A stretch of DNA of 62,493 nt from Synechococcus sp. J7-Johnson (GCF_024345795.1 NZ_JAGQBU010000016.1:1-62493); one strand, 5' to 3'; counted from the stretch's first letter, positions 16,324 to 25,404 are shown. The notes: a model not told the origin generated them from the sequence alone. A program made the numbers and translations.

Positions 16324-17024
16324 AGCTGGGGCAGGCCTTCGAGCGCCTGAACAGTTCCCATCACCACCAGCAGATCCCCTTCGCTGAGCACGTGCGAGGC
16401 CGGTGGATTCACCGAGAGCCGGTTCTCCGGACCGGCGGCCAGAACGCTCACCTCATAGTTCTTGCGCAGGTTCAGATCGCGCAGGGAGCGACCGATGAAG
16501 GCCTGGGGCACCTTGATCTCCTCAATGCTGTTGCGATCGTCGAGCCTGAGCCGCTCCAGCAGGTTGGGGCGCACCAGCTGACGGGCCAGCTGCTCCCCCT
16601 GCATGCGCGAGGGGAACACCACCTTGTCGGCCCCCACCCGGCGCAGCATCTTCTCGTGCAGATCGCTGGTGGCCCGGGCGATCACCTGCTTCACCTTGCT
16701 GCCCTCACTGTCTTTGACGATCAAGGTGGCTGTGATGCTGGCAGCGATCGGCTCGCTGATGCCCACCACCACAGTGGTGAGGTCGAGAACGCCCGCTTCC
16801 CGCAGGGCCTCTTCATCGGTGCAGTCGAGGGCGCGGGCCTCGATGGCTGGATCGACCTGCCGCAGAGCGTCAATGGCGCGCTGATCCCTGTCGATCGCCA
16901 GCACCTCGGCGCCGCAGCGCACCAGCTCCTTGCAGACGGCTGTGCCGAAACGCCCTACCCCGATCACCGCGAAACTGTCCGGTGCGGCCGTTCCGGCTCC
17001 TTGCCAGCGCCACCAGTTGGTCAT
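16320..17024 (-). CDS. KtrA/TrkA-type potassium channel regulatory subunit
   Basis: A 234-residue regulator with an RCK_N nucleotide-binding domain (FAVIGVGRFGTAVCKELVRCGAEVLAIDRDQ; GxGxxG loop near residue 22) and an RCK_C domain (about residues 155-230). It would gate a potassium or sodium-potassium transporter at the membrane in response to bound nucleotide. No ktrB/trkG pore gene lies beside it, as it often does. ATG at 17024 chosen; a TTG lies one codon before. Its stop overlaps the anmK start. Confidence 0.85.
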   Translation of the reverse strand: MTNWWRWQGAGTAAPDSFAVIGVGRFGTAVCKELVRCGAEVLAIDRDQRAIDALRQVDPAIEARALDCTDEEALREAGVLDLTTVVVGISEPIAASITATLIVKDSEGSKVKQVIARATSDLHEKMLRRVGADKVVFPSRMQGEQLARQLVRPNLLERLRLDDRNSIEEIKVPQAFIGRSLRDLNLRKNYEVSVLAAGPENRLSVNPPASHVLSEGDLLVVMGTVQALEGLPQL

Positions 17025-17106
17025 CAAGGCTCATCTGTGTGCGGCGCCATTCTGTGGCCCATGCCCACCGGTCGCCGCTCGGCCTGACATCTGCCTGCGA
17101 CTGGCC

Positions 17107-17132
17107 AAAAAAAAATCCCGCCGCAGGCGGGA
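17107..17132 (-). terminator. Rho-independent terminator of the peroxiredoxin gene
   Basis: On the minus strand TCCCGCC-TGC-GGCGGGA forms a seven-pair stem followed by nine T residues (A run at 17107-17115). It lies about 60 bases after the peroxiredoxin stop and before the ktrA-like gene, so it separates the two transcripts. Confidence 0.88.
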
Positions 17133-17189
17133 GAGAGGGGGGTGCGAAAAGCCAGCTGGCAGGCCGTGGCCACTCAGGCTGGCTGATTA

Positions 17190-17825
17190 TCACTTGTTCG
17201 GCTGGGGGGTCATGCGCAGGTAGGGCTTGATCTCGGTGACTCCCTTGGGGAACTTGACGCGGGCGTCCTCGGTGGCGATCGAGGGCACCACCACGCAGTC
17301 CTCACCATCTTTCCAGTTCACCGGTGTGGCCACCTGGTGGTGGTCGGTGAGCTGCAGCGAATCGATCACCCGCAGGATTTCAGTGAAATTCCGACCGGTG
17401 CTGGCGGGGTAGGTGATCTGCAGGCGCAGCTTCTTGCTGGGATCGATGATGAAGACCGAGCGCACCGTCAGATTATTGAGGGCGTTCGGGTGGATCATGC
17501 CGTAGAGATCGCTGACCGTCTTGTCGGAATCGGCCAGGATCGGGTAATCAACGACGGTGCACTGGGTTTCGTTGATGTCGGCGATCCAGCCCTTGTGGCT
17601 TTCGGCCGAATCCACGCTCAGGGCGATCGTTTTGACGTTGCGCTTCTCCCACTCGGGGCGCAGGCGTGACACCTCGCCCAGCTCGGTGGTGCACACCGGG
17701 GTGTAATCGGCCGGATGGGAGAAGAGCACGACCCAGCTGTCGCCGGCGAAGTCGTAGAGGTTGATCGGACCCAGTTGGGACTCCTGGGTGAAATCGGGCA
17801 CTGTGTCGCCGAGTTGCAGCGTCAT
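17190..17825 (-). CDS. 1-Cys peroxiredoxin (Prx6 type)
   Basis: A 211-residue thiol peroxidase removing H2O2 and organic peroxides. The active site is SHPADYTPVCTTELGEVSRL, with the peroxidatic Cys in PVCTTE; there is no C-terminal resolving Cys of the 2-Cys type. Length and the C-terminal arm with TPVNWKDGEDCVVVPSI are those of the Prx6 subgroup, which includes proteins in Synechocystis and plants. Ends KPYLRMTPQPNK. Terminator at 17107-17132 follows. Confidence 0.92.
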   Translation of the reverse strand: MTLQLGDTVPDFTQESQLGPINLYDFAGDSWVVLFSHPADYTPVCTTELGEVSRLRPEWEKRNVKTIALSVDSAESHKGWIADINETQCTVVDYPILADSDKTVSDLYGMIHPNALNNLTVRSVFIIDPSKKLRLQITYPASTGRNFTEILRVIDSLQLTDHHQVATPVNWKDGEDCVVVPSIATEDARVKFPKGVTEIKPYLRMTPQPNK

Positions 17826-17925
17826 GGGAAAAAGCTTGTTGGGAGGGAGAGGAAAAGGATTGTGCGGGAAGGGGCGCGCTGCCGCGGCCGCATCCCTGCC
17901 TGGTACAGGTTAGGCACCGGAGGGC

Positions 17926-19740
17926 CTAGATCCCGAACTGTCTGCAGACCAGCCAGGGGACCAGAAGGGTCATCACCACGGTGAGGGGGAATCCGTAGCG
18001 GGCCACATCGAGGAAGCGATAGCGGCCCGGTCCGAACACCATCAGGTTGGTCTGATAGCCCACCGGGCTGAGGAAGCTCTGGCTGGCGCCGAACAGCACC
18101 GTGAAGATGAAGGCCATTGGCGGCAGGCCGAGGCCGATGGCGACTTTGGCCGCAATCGGAATCACCATTGCCACTGTGGCCGCGTTGCTCATCACCTCCG
18201 TGAGCAGGGTGGTGAACAGGAACACCCCGGCGAGGGCCCAGAAGATCGGCCAATTCTTCAGGCCGATCAGCAGGGACTTGGCCATCGCTTCGGCCAGACC
18301 GGTCTTCTCCAGTGCAACACTGAAGCTGCCCAGCGATCCGAGCAGAAGGATCACATCCAGCCGGATCGAGCGCAGCAGTTCCCCGGTGCGGAGGCAACCG
18401 GTGGCCACCATCGCCACGGTGCCCAGCAGCACCGCCGCCACCAGGGGCAGCAGCTTCAAGGTGGGCAACACGATCACCAGGACGGCGATGACCATGGCGA
18501 TGCCCTTGCGGCTCACGGTGGGCAGATCGTCTTCGATCTGCTCGAGGACCACCAGGTCATTGTTGGCCTGAAGACCGCGGATGGCGTCCTGGGGTCCTTG
18601 CAGCAGCAGCACGTCGCCCTCCCTCAGGGTTGCCCTGCCAAGCCGCTCGCGCAGTACCTCATTGCCGCGGCGCAGGGCCAGAACGGTGGTGTTGTAACGC
18701 TGGCGGAAGCGCAGATCGCGCAGGCTTTCCCCGGCCAGGGTCGAGCCGGCGGGCAGGAGCACCTCGACCATCCGCAGATTGGCCAAGGACTGGGACGCCA
18801 ATTCGGCTTCTTCGGATTCAGGAACAGGAGCAAGAACAATGGTGTGGTCCTGCTGCAGCCTGAGCAGGTCGTCCCGGGTGCAACGCAGCACCAGGCGATC
18901 CCCCTCCAGCAAGCTGCGGTCGGCCAGCGGTGGGGTGAAGCGCTCCGCATTCCGATGGATTTCGAGCACGTCGACGTCGAAACGCCGCTGCAGGCGCGTG
19001 CCATGCAGGGATTTCCCCACCAGCTCGGAGCGCGCGGGGATCATCACTTCGGTGAGGTATCCGCTGCTGCTGAAGCTGCGCGCCAGGTCGCGATCGTCGC
19101 TGCCGCGATCCGGCAGAAAGCGGTCGGAGAGCAGCACCATCACCAGGCTGCCCACCAGCCACACCCCGATTCCGATCGGTGTGAAGCTGAACAGGTCGAA
19201 AGCGCCGTAACCCAGCTTGCTGCTGACTTCGCTGGCCAGCAGGTTCACCGAACTGCCGATCAGCGTCAGCGTGCCGCCCAGAACCGTGGCGAACGAGAGC
19301 GGCAGCAGCACCTTCGAAGGCGAGATTCCGCGGCGATGGCACCAGCCCTCGACCACGGGCAGCAAGGAGGCCACGATCGGGGTGTTCGGCACGAAGGCGG
19401 AGACCGGTGCCACCAAGGTGGTAAGCAGCACGATCATCCGCTTTGGGGTTCGCACCGAATCGGAGCCGATCATCCCTCGCAGTCGATCAAGGCCGCCGGA
19501 GCGAAACAGACCCGCCGAGAGCGCGAACAGGCCCAGCACGGTGAGCAGAGCAGGACTGCCGAATCCCTCCAGGGCTTCAGCGGGTTTGAGCACTCCTGTG
19601 GCCATCAACAGACCGGCGACCAGAAGACCCGTGACTTCTGGGGCAAGCCAGCCGGTGATGAACAGCACGATCGCCAGGGCCAGCACCATCAGGGTGATCA
19701 GGGCCTGGGGCTGGAGGGCGGCCTGAAGCAGGTCGTCCAT
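17926..19740 (-). CDS. SLC13-family (DASS) permease with RCK_C domains
   Basis: A 604-residue transporter of the SLC13/ArsB-like ion transporter superfamily. An N-terminal group of membrane helices (about residues 10-190) contains VSAFVPNTPIVASLLPVV and the SFATVLGGTLTLIGSSVNLL signature of the substrate site. Two RCK_C/TrkA_C domains (about 200-390) sit in the cytoplasmic loop, and a second helix group with LTEVMSNAATVAMVIPIAA follows. Relatives in cyanobacteria move sulfate or dicarboxylates with sodium. ATG at 19740 (MDDLLQA) lies 11 bases after the hflX stop; an earlier ATG at 19770 would overlap it. Last gene of the NDH-2-HAD-hflX operon. Confidence 0.85.
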   Translation of the reverse strand: MDDLLQAALQPQALITLMVLALAIVLFITGWLAPEVTGLLVAGLLMATGVLKPAEALEGFGSPALLTVLGLFALSAGLFRSGGLDRLRGMIGSDSVRTPKRMIVLLTTLVAPVSAFVPNTPIVASLLPVVEGWCHRRGISPSKVLLPLSFATVLGGTLTLIGSSVNLLASEVSSKLGYGAFDLFSFTPIGIGVWLVGSLVMVLLSDRFLPDRGSDDRDLARSFSSSGYLTEVMIPARSELVGKSLHGTRLQRRFDVDVLEIHRNAERFTPPLADRSLLEGDRLVLRCTRDDLLRLQQDHTIVLAPVPESEEAELASQSLANLRMVEVLLPAGSTLAGESLRDLRFRQRYNTTVLALRRGNEVLRERLGRATLREGDVLLLQGPQDAIRGLQANNDLVVLEQIEDDLPTVSRKGIAMVIAVLVIVLPTLKLLPLVAAVLLGTVAMVATGCLRTGELLRSIRLDVILLLGSLGSFSVALEKTGLAEAMAKSLLIGLKNWPIFWALAGVFLFTTLLTEVMSNAATVAMVIPIAAKVAIGLGLPPMAFIFTVLFGASQSFLSPVGYQTNLMVFGPGRYRFLDVARYGFPLTVVMTLLVPWLVCRQFGI

Positions 19741-19751
19741 GGACGTAATCC

Positions 19752-21398
19752 CTATGTTGAATGCGGCCAATCTTGCAGCACATCGCGCAAGTGCTGCAAT
19801 CCCAGCCCTGCTGTTGCGGAAATGAACATCACATCAGCGTCGAACGATCGGGCCTGCTCCAGGGCGCCGGCAGGGCAGCGATCAATCTGGTTGGCCACCA
19901 GGCGGCGGGGGGCCTGGCAGCCGAGGGAATCGAGGATGGTGTGAACGGTCCTGAGCTGCACGGGCCAGGCCGGATCGGACAGATCCACCACAATCAGCAA
20001 CCCGTCGGCCTCGAGTGTTTCCTCCAGGGTGGAGCGGAAGGCTTCAACCAGGGGCGGCGGCAATTCGCGGATGAATCCCACCGTGTCAGTGAGCAGGAGG
20101 CGCCGCACCGCTCCACTCCCATCTGCCAGCTCCAGCCGGCGGGTCGTGGGATCCAGGGTGGCGAACAGCTTGTTCTCTGCCAGCACCTCCTCCCCGGCCG
20201 CTGGCTGGGTCAGGGCGTTGAGCAGCGAGCTCTTGCCCGCATTGGTGTACCCCACCAGCGCCAGCCGCTGCAGTCCACCCCGGCCCTGGCGCAGGCGAGC
20301 ACGGTGCTCCCCAAGCCGCTCCACGTCGCGTTGAAGACGCTCGATCCGGCGGGCAATGGTGCGGCGGTCCTTCTCCAGCTGGGTTTCGCCCGGCCCGCGG
20401 GTGCCAATGCCGCCCCCCTGACGCGAGAGGCTCAGGCCGCGTCCGCTCAGCCGGGGCAACCGATAGCGCAGCTGGGCCAGTTCCACCTGCAGGCGCCCGG
20501 CGCTGCTGGCGGCCCGCTGGGCGAAAATATCGAGGATCAGCTCGCTGCGGTCACTGACGGGCAGGTCCAGCAGGCGCTCTAGGTTGCGGGCCTGCACCGG
20601 CGTCAGCTCCCGGTCGGTCACCACCAGGCTGGCCTCCAGCCGGCGGGCCTCCAGTGCCGCTTCCCTCAGCTTGCCTTCGCCCCAGAGGGTTTGGGGGGCA
20701 GCTTGCTGGCGCTTCTGGCGCACCACTCCCACCGGCAATCCACCAGCGCTGCGCACCAGCCCTTCGAGTTCGGCGATGTCACGCTGGCTCTCGCTCTCCT
20801 CGCCGCTCACCAGCGTCAGCAGCATCACCCGCTCCGGCCCCTGCTGCGTCTGCTTGATCGCCCCAGCCCCGTCCAGGTCGCTGGTGTCGGCAGGGTTGAT
20901 GGCGGGATCACAGAGGTCGGGGAGCTCGCCTTCCAGCCGGCAGCTCCAGGGCTGGGCCTCCTCGTGGCTGAGCCCGTAAACGGCAGCGGGCCAGCGTCCA
21001 CCGGCGCGGGCACGGTCGCTGAACCGCAACCAGAACAGGGGTTGCAGATCCATGCCCACGAGGGCTTCGCTGCCCAGGGGCTCCAGCGACTGACCTCGGC
21101 CGATGCAGCTGAGCAGCCGTAGATCCTGGCCCTGACGCCGCTCGGAGCCGGGCAGGCGCTCGATCAGCCGGCCGGATTGCTCCAGGGGACCCACCCACAG
21201 CAAGCGGCAGAGGCCGCGGCCATCCACCACCAGGCTGAGGGGCAGCTCCAGCTCGCGGGCCTCGGCCGCCAGCCGCTGCAGTCCCAGCAGGTCGGCGCCC
21301 CCCTGCTCCGGGTGGCGGCGCTGGGCGAGGCGCTCCAACCGCCGTTTCTGGGCTGGCCGCAGCCCTGTGACGCGGCCGGCGAGGACGGACTGTTTCAA
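19752..21398 (-). CDS. hflX: GTPase HflX
   Basis: A 548-residue Obg/HflX-family GTPase that splits stalled or heat-damaged ribosomes. The N-terminal HflX domain (PQTLWGEGKLREAALEARRLEASLVVTDRELTP at about residues 215-250) is followed by a coiled region with GGGIGTRGPGETQLEKDRR, the hallmark of HflX, and the G domain: G1 VGYTNAGKSSLL, G3 LTDTVGFI, G4 NQID. About 190 extra N-terminal residues precede the core, as in other cyanobacterial HflX. It starts with TTG overlapping the HAD stop by four bases. Confidence 0.92.
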   Translation of the reverse strand: MKQSVLAGRVTGLRPAQKRRLERLAQRRHPEQGGADLLGLQRLAAEARELELPLSLVVDGRGLCRLLWVGPLEQSGRLIERLPGSERRQGQDLRLLSCIGRGQSLEPLGSEALVGMDLQPLFWLRFSDRARAGGRWPAAVYGLSHEEAQPWSCRLEGELPDLCDPAINPADTSDLDGAGAIKQTQQGPERVMLLTLVSGEESESQRDIAELEGLVRSAGGLPVGVVRQKRQQAAPQTLWGEGKLREAALEARRLEASLVVTDRELTPVQARNLERLLDLPVSDRSELILDIFAQRAASSAGRLQVELAQLRYRLPRLSGRGLSLSRQGGGIGTRGPGETQLEKDRRTIARRIERLQRDVERLGEHRARLRQGRGGLQRLALVGYTNAGKSSLLNALTQPAAGEEVLAENKLFATLDPTTRRLELADGSGAVRRLLLTDTVGFIRELPPPLVEAFRSTLEETLEADGLLIVVDLSDPAWPVQLRTVHTILDSLGCQAPRRLVANQIDRCPAGALEQARSFDADVMFISATAGLGLQHLRDVLQDWPHST

Positions 21399-22057
21399 TG
21401 ACGCTGGATCCGCAGGCAGGTAATTCCAGCCGCCCGGGCACCCTCCACATCCTCGGGACTGTCGCCCACATGCCAGGCTTGGTCGGGCCTGATCCCGAGG
21501 CTGTCAAGGGCCAGCTGGAAGGGCTTTGGACTTGGTTTGGCGGCACCGGCCGCACTCGAGACCACCACCAGCTCCAGCAGATCCGCCAGACCGAGGGCCT
21601 CCAGCAGACCATGAAGCCGCTGGTCGAAGTTGCTCACCACGGCCAGGCGCAGACCGGCCCGGTGCCAGCTGCGCATGGGGCCGATCACATCGGGGTACAC
21701 CTGCCAGAGATCAGGTTCGGCGAAGCGATCGAACAGCTCGAGAGCCAGCTCCGGGGCCAATTCAATCTCGGCCAGGTTGCCACCGGTTGCGTGAAAGGTG
21801 TCCTCGATCCGCCTGGCCCACCATTGCCGCTCGGCCGCCAGCAGCTCCGAGCCCTCCAGGCCAGGAAACGCCAGGGGGGGAGCCAGGCGCAGCACGGCGG
21901 GTAAGGCCCGATCGATCGCTGCTGGATCCACGATCACGCCGTGCTGCCGGGCCACATCCGCGTAGGTGTGGCCCACCGAGCTGCGCAGGCCGATCAGCGT
22001 TCCCATCGCATCCAGCAGCAGTGCGGCGGGGGCGCCCGTGATCAGGGGGTGCCTCAT
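21395..22057 (-). CDS. HAD-superfamily (subfamily IA) hydrolase
   Basis: A 220-residue phosphatase-like enzyme. Motif I is LLLDAMGTLIGLR (a DxMGT variant of DxDxT, so the second catalytic Asp is replaced by Met), motif II is VVSNFD, motif III is the lysine in AAKPSPKPF, and motif IV is HVGDSPEDVEGARAAG. The methionine at the second position is shared by the HDHD3/REG-2-like subgroup and may slow or change the reaction. It overlaps hflX by four bases and ndh-2 by four bases. Confidence 0.8.
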   Translation of the reverse strand: MRHPLITGAPAALLLDAMGTLIGLRSSVGHTYADVARQHGVIVDPAAIDRALPAVLRLAPPLAFPGLEGSELLAAERQWWARRIEDTFHATGGNLAEIELAPELALELFDRFAEPDLWQVYPDVIGPMRSWHRAGLRLAVVSNFDQRLHGLLEALGLADLLELVVVSSAAGAAKPSPKPFQLALDSLGIRPDQAWHVGDSPEDVEGARAAGITCLRIQRH

Positions 22058-23295
22058 CGAGGCGCGATCAGAGGGCGGCCGAGATCGCTCAACCAGCCTG
22101 CCGCCACCCTGAGCTGGTGCGGCAGGCCCGGCAGCCTCGAGAGGTAGGTGAGCTGGCGGATCCTGTAGGCGGCAGGTCCCGCCAGCGTCAGGCCCAGGCC
22201 CGTGAGGCTGGCCTCGCCGATGCCCAGGCTGATCATCTCGCCCAGATCCTTCCAGAGGAACGGCTGCAACGGCTCACCTTCGATTGAGCGCAGCAGATTC
22301 TCCGCCAGGCAGTCGGCCTGCTGGAAGGCCACCTGGGCCGTGGCCGCCAAGGGCGCTCCATCGGCATCAGCGACGTGGGCCACATCCCCGATCGCAAAGA
22401 CTCCGGGGTTGTTCTGGAGCTCCAGGGTCGGTTCACAGAGCAGACGCCCCCGATCATCGAGGTTGGCGGCAGGCTCGATCGGGGGGGGGGCCACCGTCAC
22501 CCCAGCGGTCCAGATCACGCCATCCACCAGAAGGGTTTCGCGGCTGTTGCCCTCCTCTGCCGCCGTGAGGCTCAACTCCAGGCGGCCGGGCTCCAGGGCC
22601 AGCACCTTGGTGTGGGTGCGCAGACGGATGTCACGGCGCAGCAGCGCCGATCGAGCTTGCTCGCGGTTGAAGGCACGGGCCTGGGGCAGCAGATCGGCGC
22701 CCTGCTCGATCAGTTCGATCACTGTGCTGCCCCGGAGCAGATCGGCCAGCTTGCAGGCCAGCTCGACCCCGCTCGGTCCTGCCCCCACCAGCGCCAGCCG
22801 CTGCAGGGGCCTGGGGTGGCCGAGCAGATGTTGCACCAGATCCTGCAGGCGCTCCACGTCGGCCATGCTGCGGAAGGGGATGGCCAGCTCCTCCACCCCG
22901 GGGATGCCGTAGCTGGTGCCGCGGCTGCCGGTGGCGATCACCAGGCGGGAATAGGGCAGAGTTCGGCCTTGCTCGGTGATCACACAGCTGGCGCTGGCAT
23001 CAATCCGGCTGATCCCGTCCCGCAGCCAGGCCACTCCGCGGCTGGCCAGCAGGGTGTCGTAGCGGGGGGCTACTTCCCAGCCGCGCAATTCCTCGGAGAG
23101 AAGTTCGTAAAGCAAGGGCAGGAACAGGAAACGCTCCTGGGGCTCGACCAGCAGGATTGGCGGGTGATGACGGTGGGAAGCCAAGGCCAGGGCGGTATAG
23201 AGCCCGCCGAAGCCACCACCGGCAATCAGCACCGGCCGGGTGGAGCCGGGCGCCTGTTGGGAAGGGTTGGCCTGGCTCCTGCTGGGCTCTTCCAT
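22054..23295 (-). CDS. Type II NAD(P)H dehydrogenase (NDH-2), FAD-dependent
   Basis: A 413-residue flavoprotein that moves electrons from NAD(P)H to quinone without pumping. FAD site: LIAGGGFGGLYTALAL (about residues 24-39). NAD(P)H site: RLALVGAGPSGVELACKLADLL (GxGxxG). The second FAD block is GVFAIGDVAHVADADGAPLAATAQVAFQQA, and the protein ends with the membrane-associated amphipathic region common in NDH-2. It is first in a coupled four-gene run and divergent from cysH. Cyanobacterial NDH-2 copies may act as redox sensors rather than bulk carriers. Confidence 0.88.
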   Translation of the reverse strand: MEEPSRSQANPSQQAPGSTRPVLIAGGGFGGLYTALALASHRHHPPILLVEPQERFLFLPLLYELLSEELRGWEVAPRYDTLLASRGVAWLRDGISRIDASASCVITEQGRTLPYSRLVIATGSRGTSYGIPGVEELAIPFRSMADVERLQDLVQHLLGHPRPLQRLALVGAGPSGVELACKLADLLRGSTVIELIEQGADLLPQARAFNREQARSALLRRDIRLRTHTKVLALEPGRLELSLTAAEEGNSRETLLVDGVIWTAGVTVAPPPIEPAANLDDRGRLLCEPTLELQNNPGVFAIGDVAHVADADGAPLAATAQVAFQQADCLAENLLRSIEGEPLQPFLWKDLGEMISLGIGEASLTGLGLTLAGPAAYRIRQLTYLSRLPGLPHQLRVAAGWLSDLGRPLIAPR

Positions 23296-23361
23296 GGGCG
23301 AAAGGCCTTGCCGTCTCGGGTTGTTCGAACCCTAACCAGCGATGTTGCCCCGGAGGAGATG

Positions 23362-24120
23362 ATGGGTGCCATGACCAGCCTCACCACGACCCCGTTGCCG
23401 ACGGATCGGCTGGGCCGGACCATCGAGCCGGAACCGGCACGCCGCCATCTGGAGCCCCTGGATGCTGCTGGGCAGTTGGCCTGGGGGTATGAAACCTTCG
23501 GCGAGGGGTTTGCGCTCACCACCAGTTTCGGGATCCAGTCGGCTGTGCTCCTGCACATGGCCACTCGCCTCAGTGAGCGGATTCCCGTGCTCTGGGTGGA
23601 CACTGGCTACCTGCCGAACGAAACCTATCTCTATGCCGACAGGCTCTGTACTGCCCTCAACCTGAATCTGAAGGTGGCGCAGTCGGATCTCTCCCCGGCC
23701 CGGATGGAGGCGCTCTACGGCCGCCTCTGGGAAACCGGTCGGGTGGAGGACCTGCATACCTACCACCGGTTACGCAAGGTGGAACCCCTTGATCGACTCT
23801 TCCAGGAGCTGGGGGTTCACTGCTGGGCCAGTGGGGTGCGCGGTGGCCAGACCGATCATCGCGGTGCCATGGCCCCGCTTGGTGGGGTGCGTGGGCGCTG
23901 GTCGCTTCGACCCTTGCTCTCCTGGGGTCCGCGAGAGGTCTTCTATTACATGGAGAACCATGCGTTGCCTCAGCACCCGCTGTTTGAGCAGGGTTACTCC
24001 AGCGTGGGCGACTGGCACTCCAGTCGCCCTGACGATGGTGACGGCCGCTCCAGTCGTTTCGGAGGGCTGAAGCAGGAATGCGGCATTCATCTGCCGGGCG
24101 TGATGGGAGAGGGCATCTGA
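23362..24120 (+). CDS. cysH: Phosphoadenylyl-sulfate (PAPS) reductase
   Basis: A 252-residue enzyme reducing PAPS to sulfite with thioredoxin. The PP-loop-like nucleotide site is FALTTSFGIQSAVLLHMA, the substrate-binding segment is SGVRGGQTDHRGAM, and the nucleophilic Cys is in the conserved KQECGIHLPG close to the C terminus. It lacks the CC...CxxC cysteines of [4Fe-4S] APS reductases, so it is PAPS-type. Start codons at 23359, 23362 and 23371 are in frame; GGAGG six bases upstream favours 23362. Divergent from NDH-2; coaX follows directly. Confidence 0.9.
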   Translation: MGAMTSLTTTPLPTDRLGRTIEPEPARRHLEPLDAAGQLAWGYETFGEGFALTTSFGIQSAVLLHMATRLSERIPVLWVDTGYLPNETYLYADRLCTALNLNLKVAQSDLSPARMEALYGRLWETGRVEDLHTYHRLRKVEPLDRLFQELGVHCWASGVRGGQTDHRGAMAPLGGVRGRWSLRPLLSWGPREVFYYMENHALPQHPLFEQGYSSVGDWHSSRPDDGDGRSSRFGGLKQECGIHLPGVMGEGI

Positions 24121-24123
24121 GCC

Positions 24124-24924
24124 GTGGGCGCCGGTGATCTCTGGTTGTTGATCGGCAACAGCCGTTGGCACTGGGCTGAGGCCCTGGCCGAGACCGCCGC
24201 CGAACCTGGGACGGCTGCACTGCAGTTCAGCCATGGCCCGCCCCCACCTGATCTGGCTGTAGTGCAGTGGAATCGGCTGCGGGCCTGGGCAGCTGTAGGC
24301 CCGCTGCCCATTCAGGGGGAGGAAGGCAGCCGTCGGCTCGAGCGACTGGCGAGCCGGCGCCTGCTGCTCGAGCGGGTGCCCCTGCAGCAGCTGCCTCCCT
24401 GGTTGGGCATCGACCGCGCTCTGGTGGGCTGGCAGGCCTGGCGGTGCCAGGTCCAGCGGGGGGGAGGGGCCGTGCTGGTGGCCGATGCGGGCACGGCCCT
24501 CAGCCTCACCCGGGTCGGGGCGACCGGCAACTTCGCGGGAGGGCGGCTTCAGCCTGGAGTGAGCACCCAGATCAGCTCTCTGGGGCGGACGACGGCGCTG
24601 CTGCCGCTGCTGGTACCAAGCCCTGACGGGTTGGGACCTCTTGTCGAGGTGATGGACCCCTGGCCGATCGAAACGGAGCAGGCGATGCGGGTGGGATGCC
24701 TGCTGGGATTGGCGGCGGCTGTGGCCCAGGCCTGGCGCGACTTGCAGAGGCTGGAGCCCACCTCGCTCTGGCTCACCGGGGGGGACGCCCCGGGGCTAGC
24801 CCCGCTGCTGCAGCAGGAGCAGGTTCCCTTCGAGCTGGCACCGGAGCTGGCGATGAAGGCACTGGTGGCCCTCAGCTCAGGCCCAGATCCGAGAGGATCT
24901 GTTGGGCCATCTCCTCTGCCTTGA
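24124..24924 (+). CDS. coaX: Type III pantothenate kinase
   Basis: A 266-residue ATP-dependent kinase of the first step of CoA biosynthesis. The N terminus LWLLIGNSRWHWA corresponds to the usual 'DxGNTxxxxG' phosphate loop, here with I in place of D, and LVADAGTALSLTRVG and AGGRLQPGVSTQISSLGRTTALL match the other CoaX blocks (DxGTA; GGxxxPG). It starts with GTG three bases after the cysH stop, so it is likely in the same operon. Its 3' end overlaps the facing bcp gene by 53 bases. The loss of the acidic residue in the first motif deserves alignment with other cyanobacterial CoaX. Confidence 0.82.
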   Translation: MGAGDLWLLIGNSRWHWAEALAETAAEPGTAALQFSHGPPPPDLAVVQWNRLRAWAAVGPLPIQGEEGSRRLERLASRRLLLERVPLQQLPPWLGIDRALVGWQAWRCQVQRGGGAVLVADAGTALSLTRVGATGNFAGGRLQPGVSTQISSLGRTTALLPLLVPSPDGLGPLVEVMDPWPIETEQAMRVGCLLGLAAAVAQAWRDLQRLEPTSLWLTGGDAPGLAPLLQQEQVPFELAPELAMKALVALSSGPDPRGSVGPSPLP

Positions 24925-25339
24925 CCTTCCAGTAGATGCGCTCCAGCTTCCCTTCAGGGTCGATCACGAAGGTGTGGCGCATCATCCCCATGAATTCGCG
25001 TCCCATGAACTTCTTGAGCCCGTAGCTGTTGTAGGCCGCGGCCACCTCACAGGGCTCGGGATCACTGAGCAGGGTGAAGGGCAGCTGGTACTTGGCGATG
25101 AACTTGGTGTGGCTGCCGGCTGCGTCCTTGCTGATGCCCAGCACCTTGATGCCGTGCTGCTCGAAGCTTGCCCACTGGTCGCGAAAACTACAGGCTTCCT
25201 TGGTGCAGCCCGGTGTGTCGTCCTTGGGATAGAAGTAGAGAACCACCCGCTGTCCACGAAGGTCGGCCAGCGACACGGATGTGCCGTTCTGGTCGGGAAG
25301 GGTGAATGTGGGGGCCGAGTCACCGATATGCAGCGTCAT
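24872..25339 (-). CDS. bcp: Bcp/PrxQ-type peroxiredoxin
   Basis: A 155-residue thioredoxin-dependent peroxidase. FYPKDDTPGCTKEACSFRDQW contains the peroxidatic Cys and, five residues later, the resolving Cys typical of alpha-type PrxQ. The helix FIAKYQLPFTLLSDP and YGRE-type segment KKFMGREFMGMMRHTFVIDPEGKLERIYWKVK complete the fold. The gene ends inside the 3' end of coaX (convergent). It is the second peroxiredoxin in the window. Confidence 0.93.
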   Translation of the reverse strand: MTLHIGDSAPTFTLPDQNGTSVSLADLRGQRVVLYFYPKDDTPGCTKEACSFRDQWASFEQHGIKVLGISKDAAGSHTKFIAKYQLPFTLLSDPEPCEVAAAYNSYGLKKFMGREFMGMMRHTFVIDPEGKLERIYWKVKAEEMAQQILSDLGLS

Positions 25340-25404
25340 TGGGTCGACGATTTCGAGAATTGAACTTAGGTCGCCGGTAGGGTCGGACGATCTCCCGAAG
25401 CCAG

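Noticed and set aside
22375-23361. Open frame upstream in the same frame as cysH
   Set aside because: It is antisense to the NDH-2 gene; similarity to PAPS reductases starts only after 23362.
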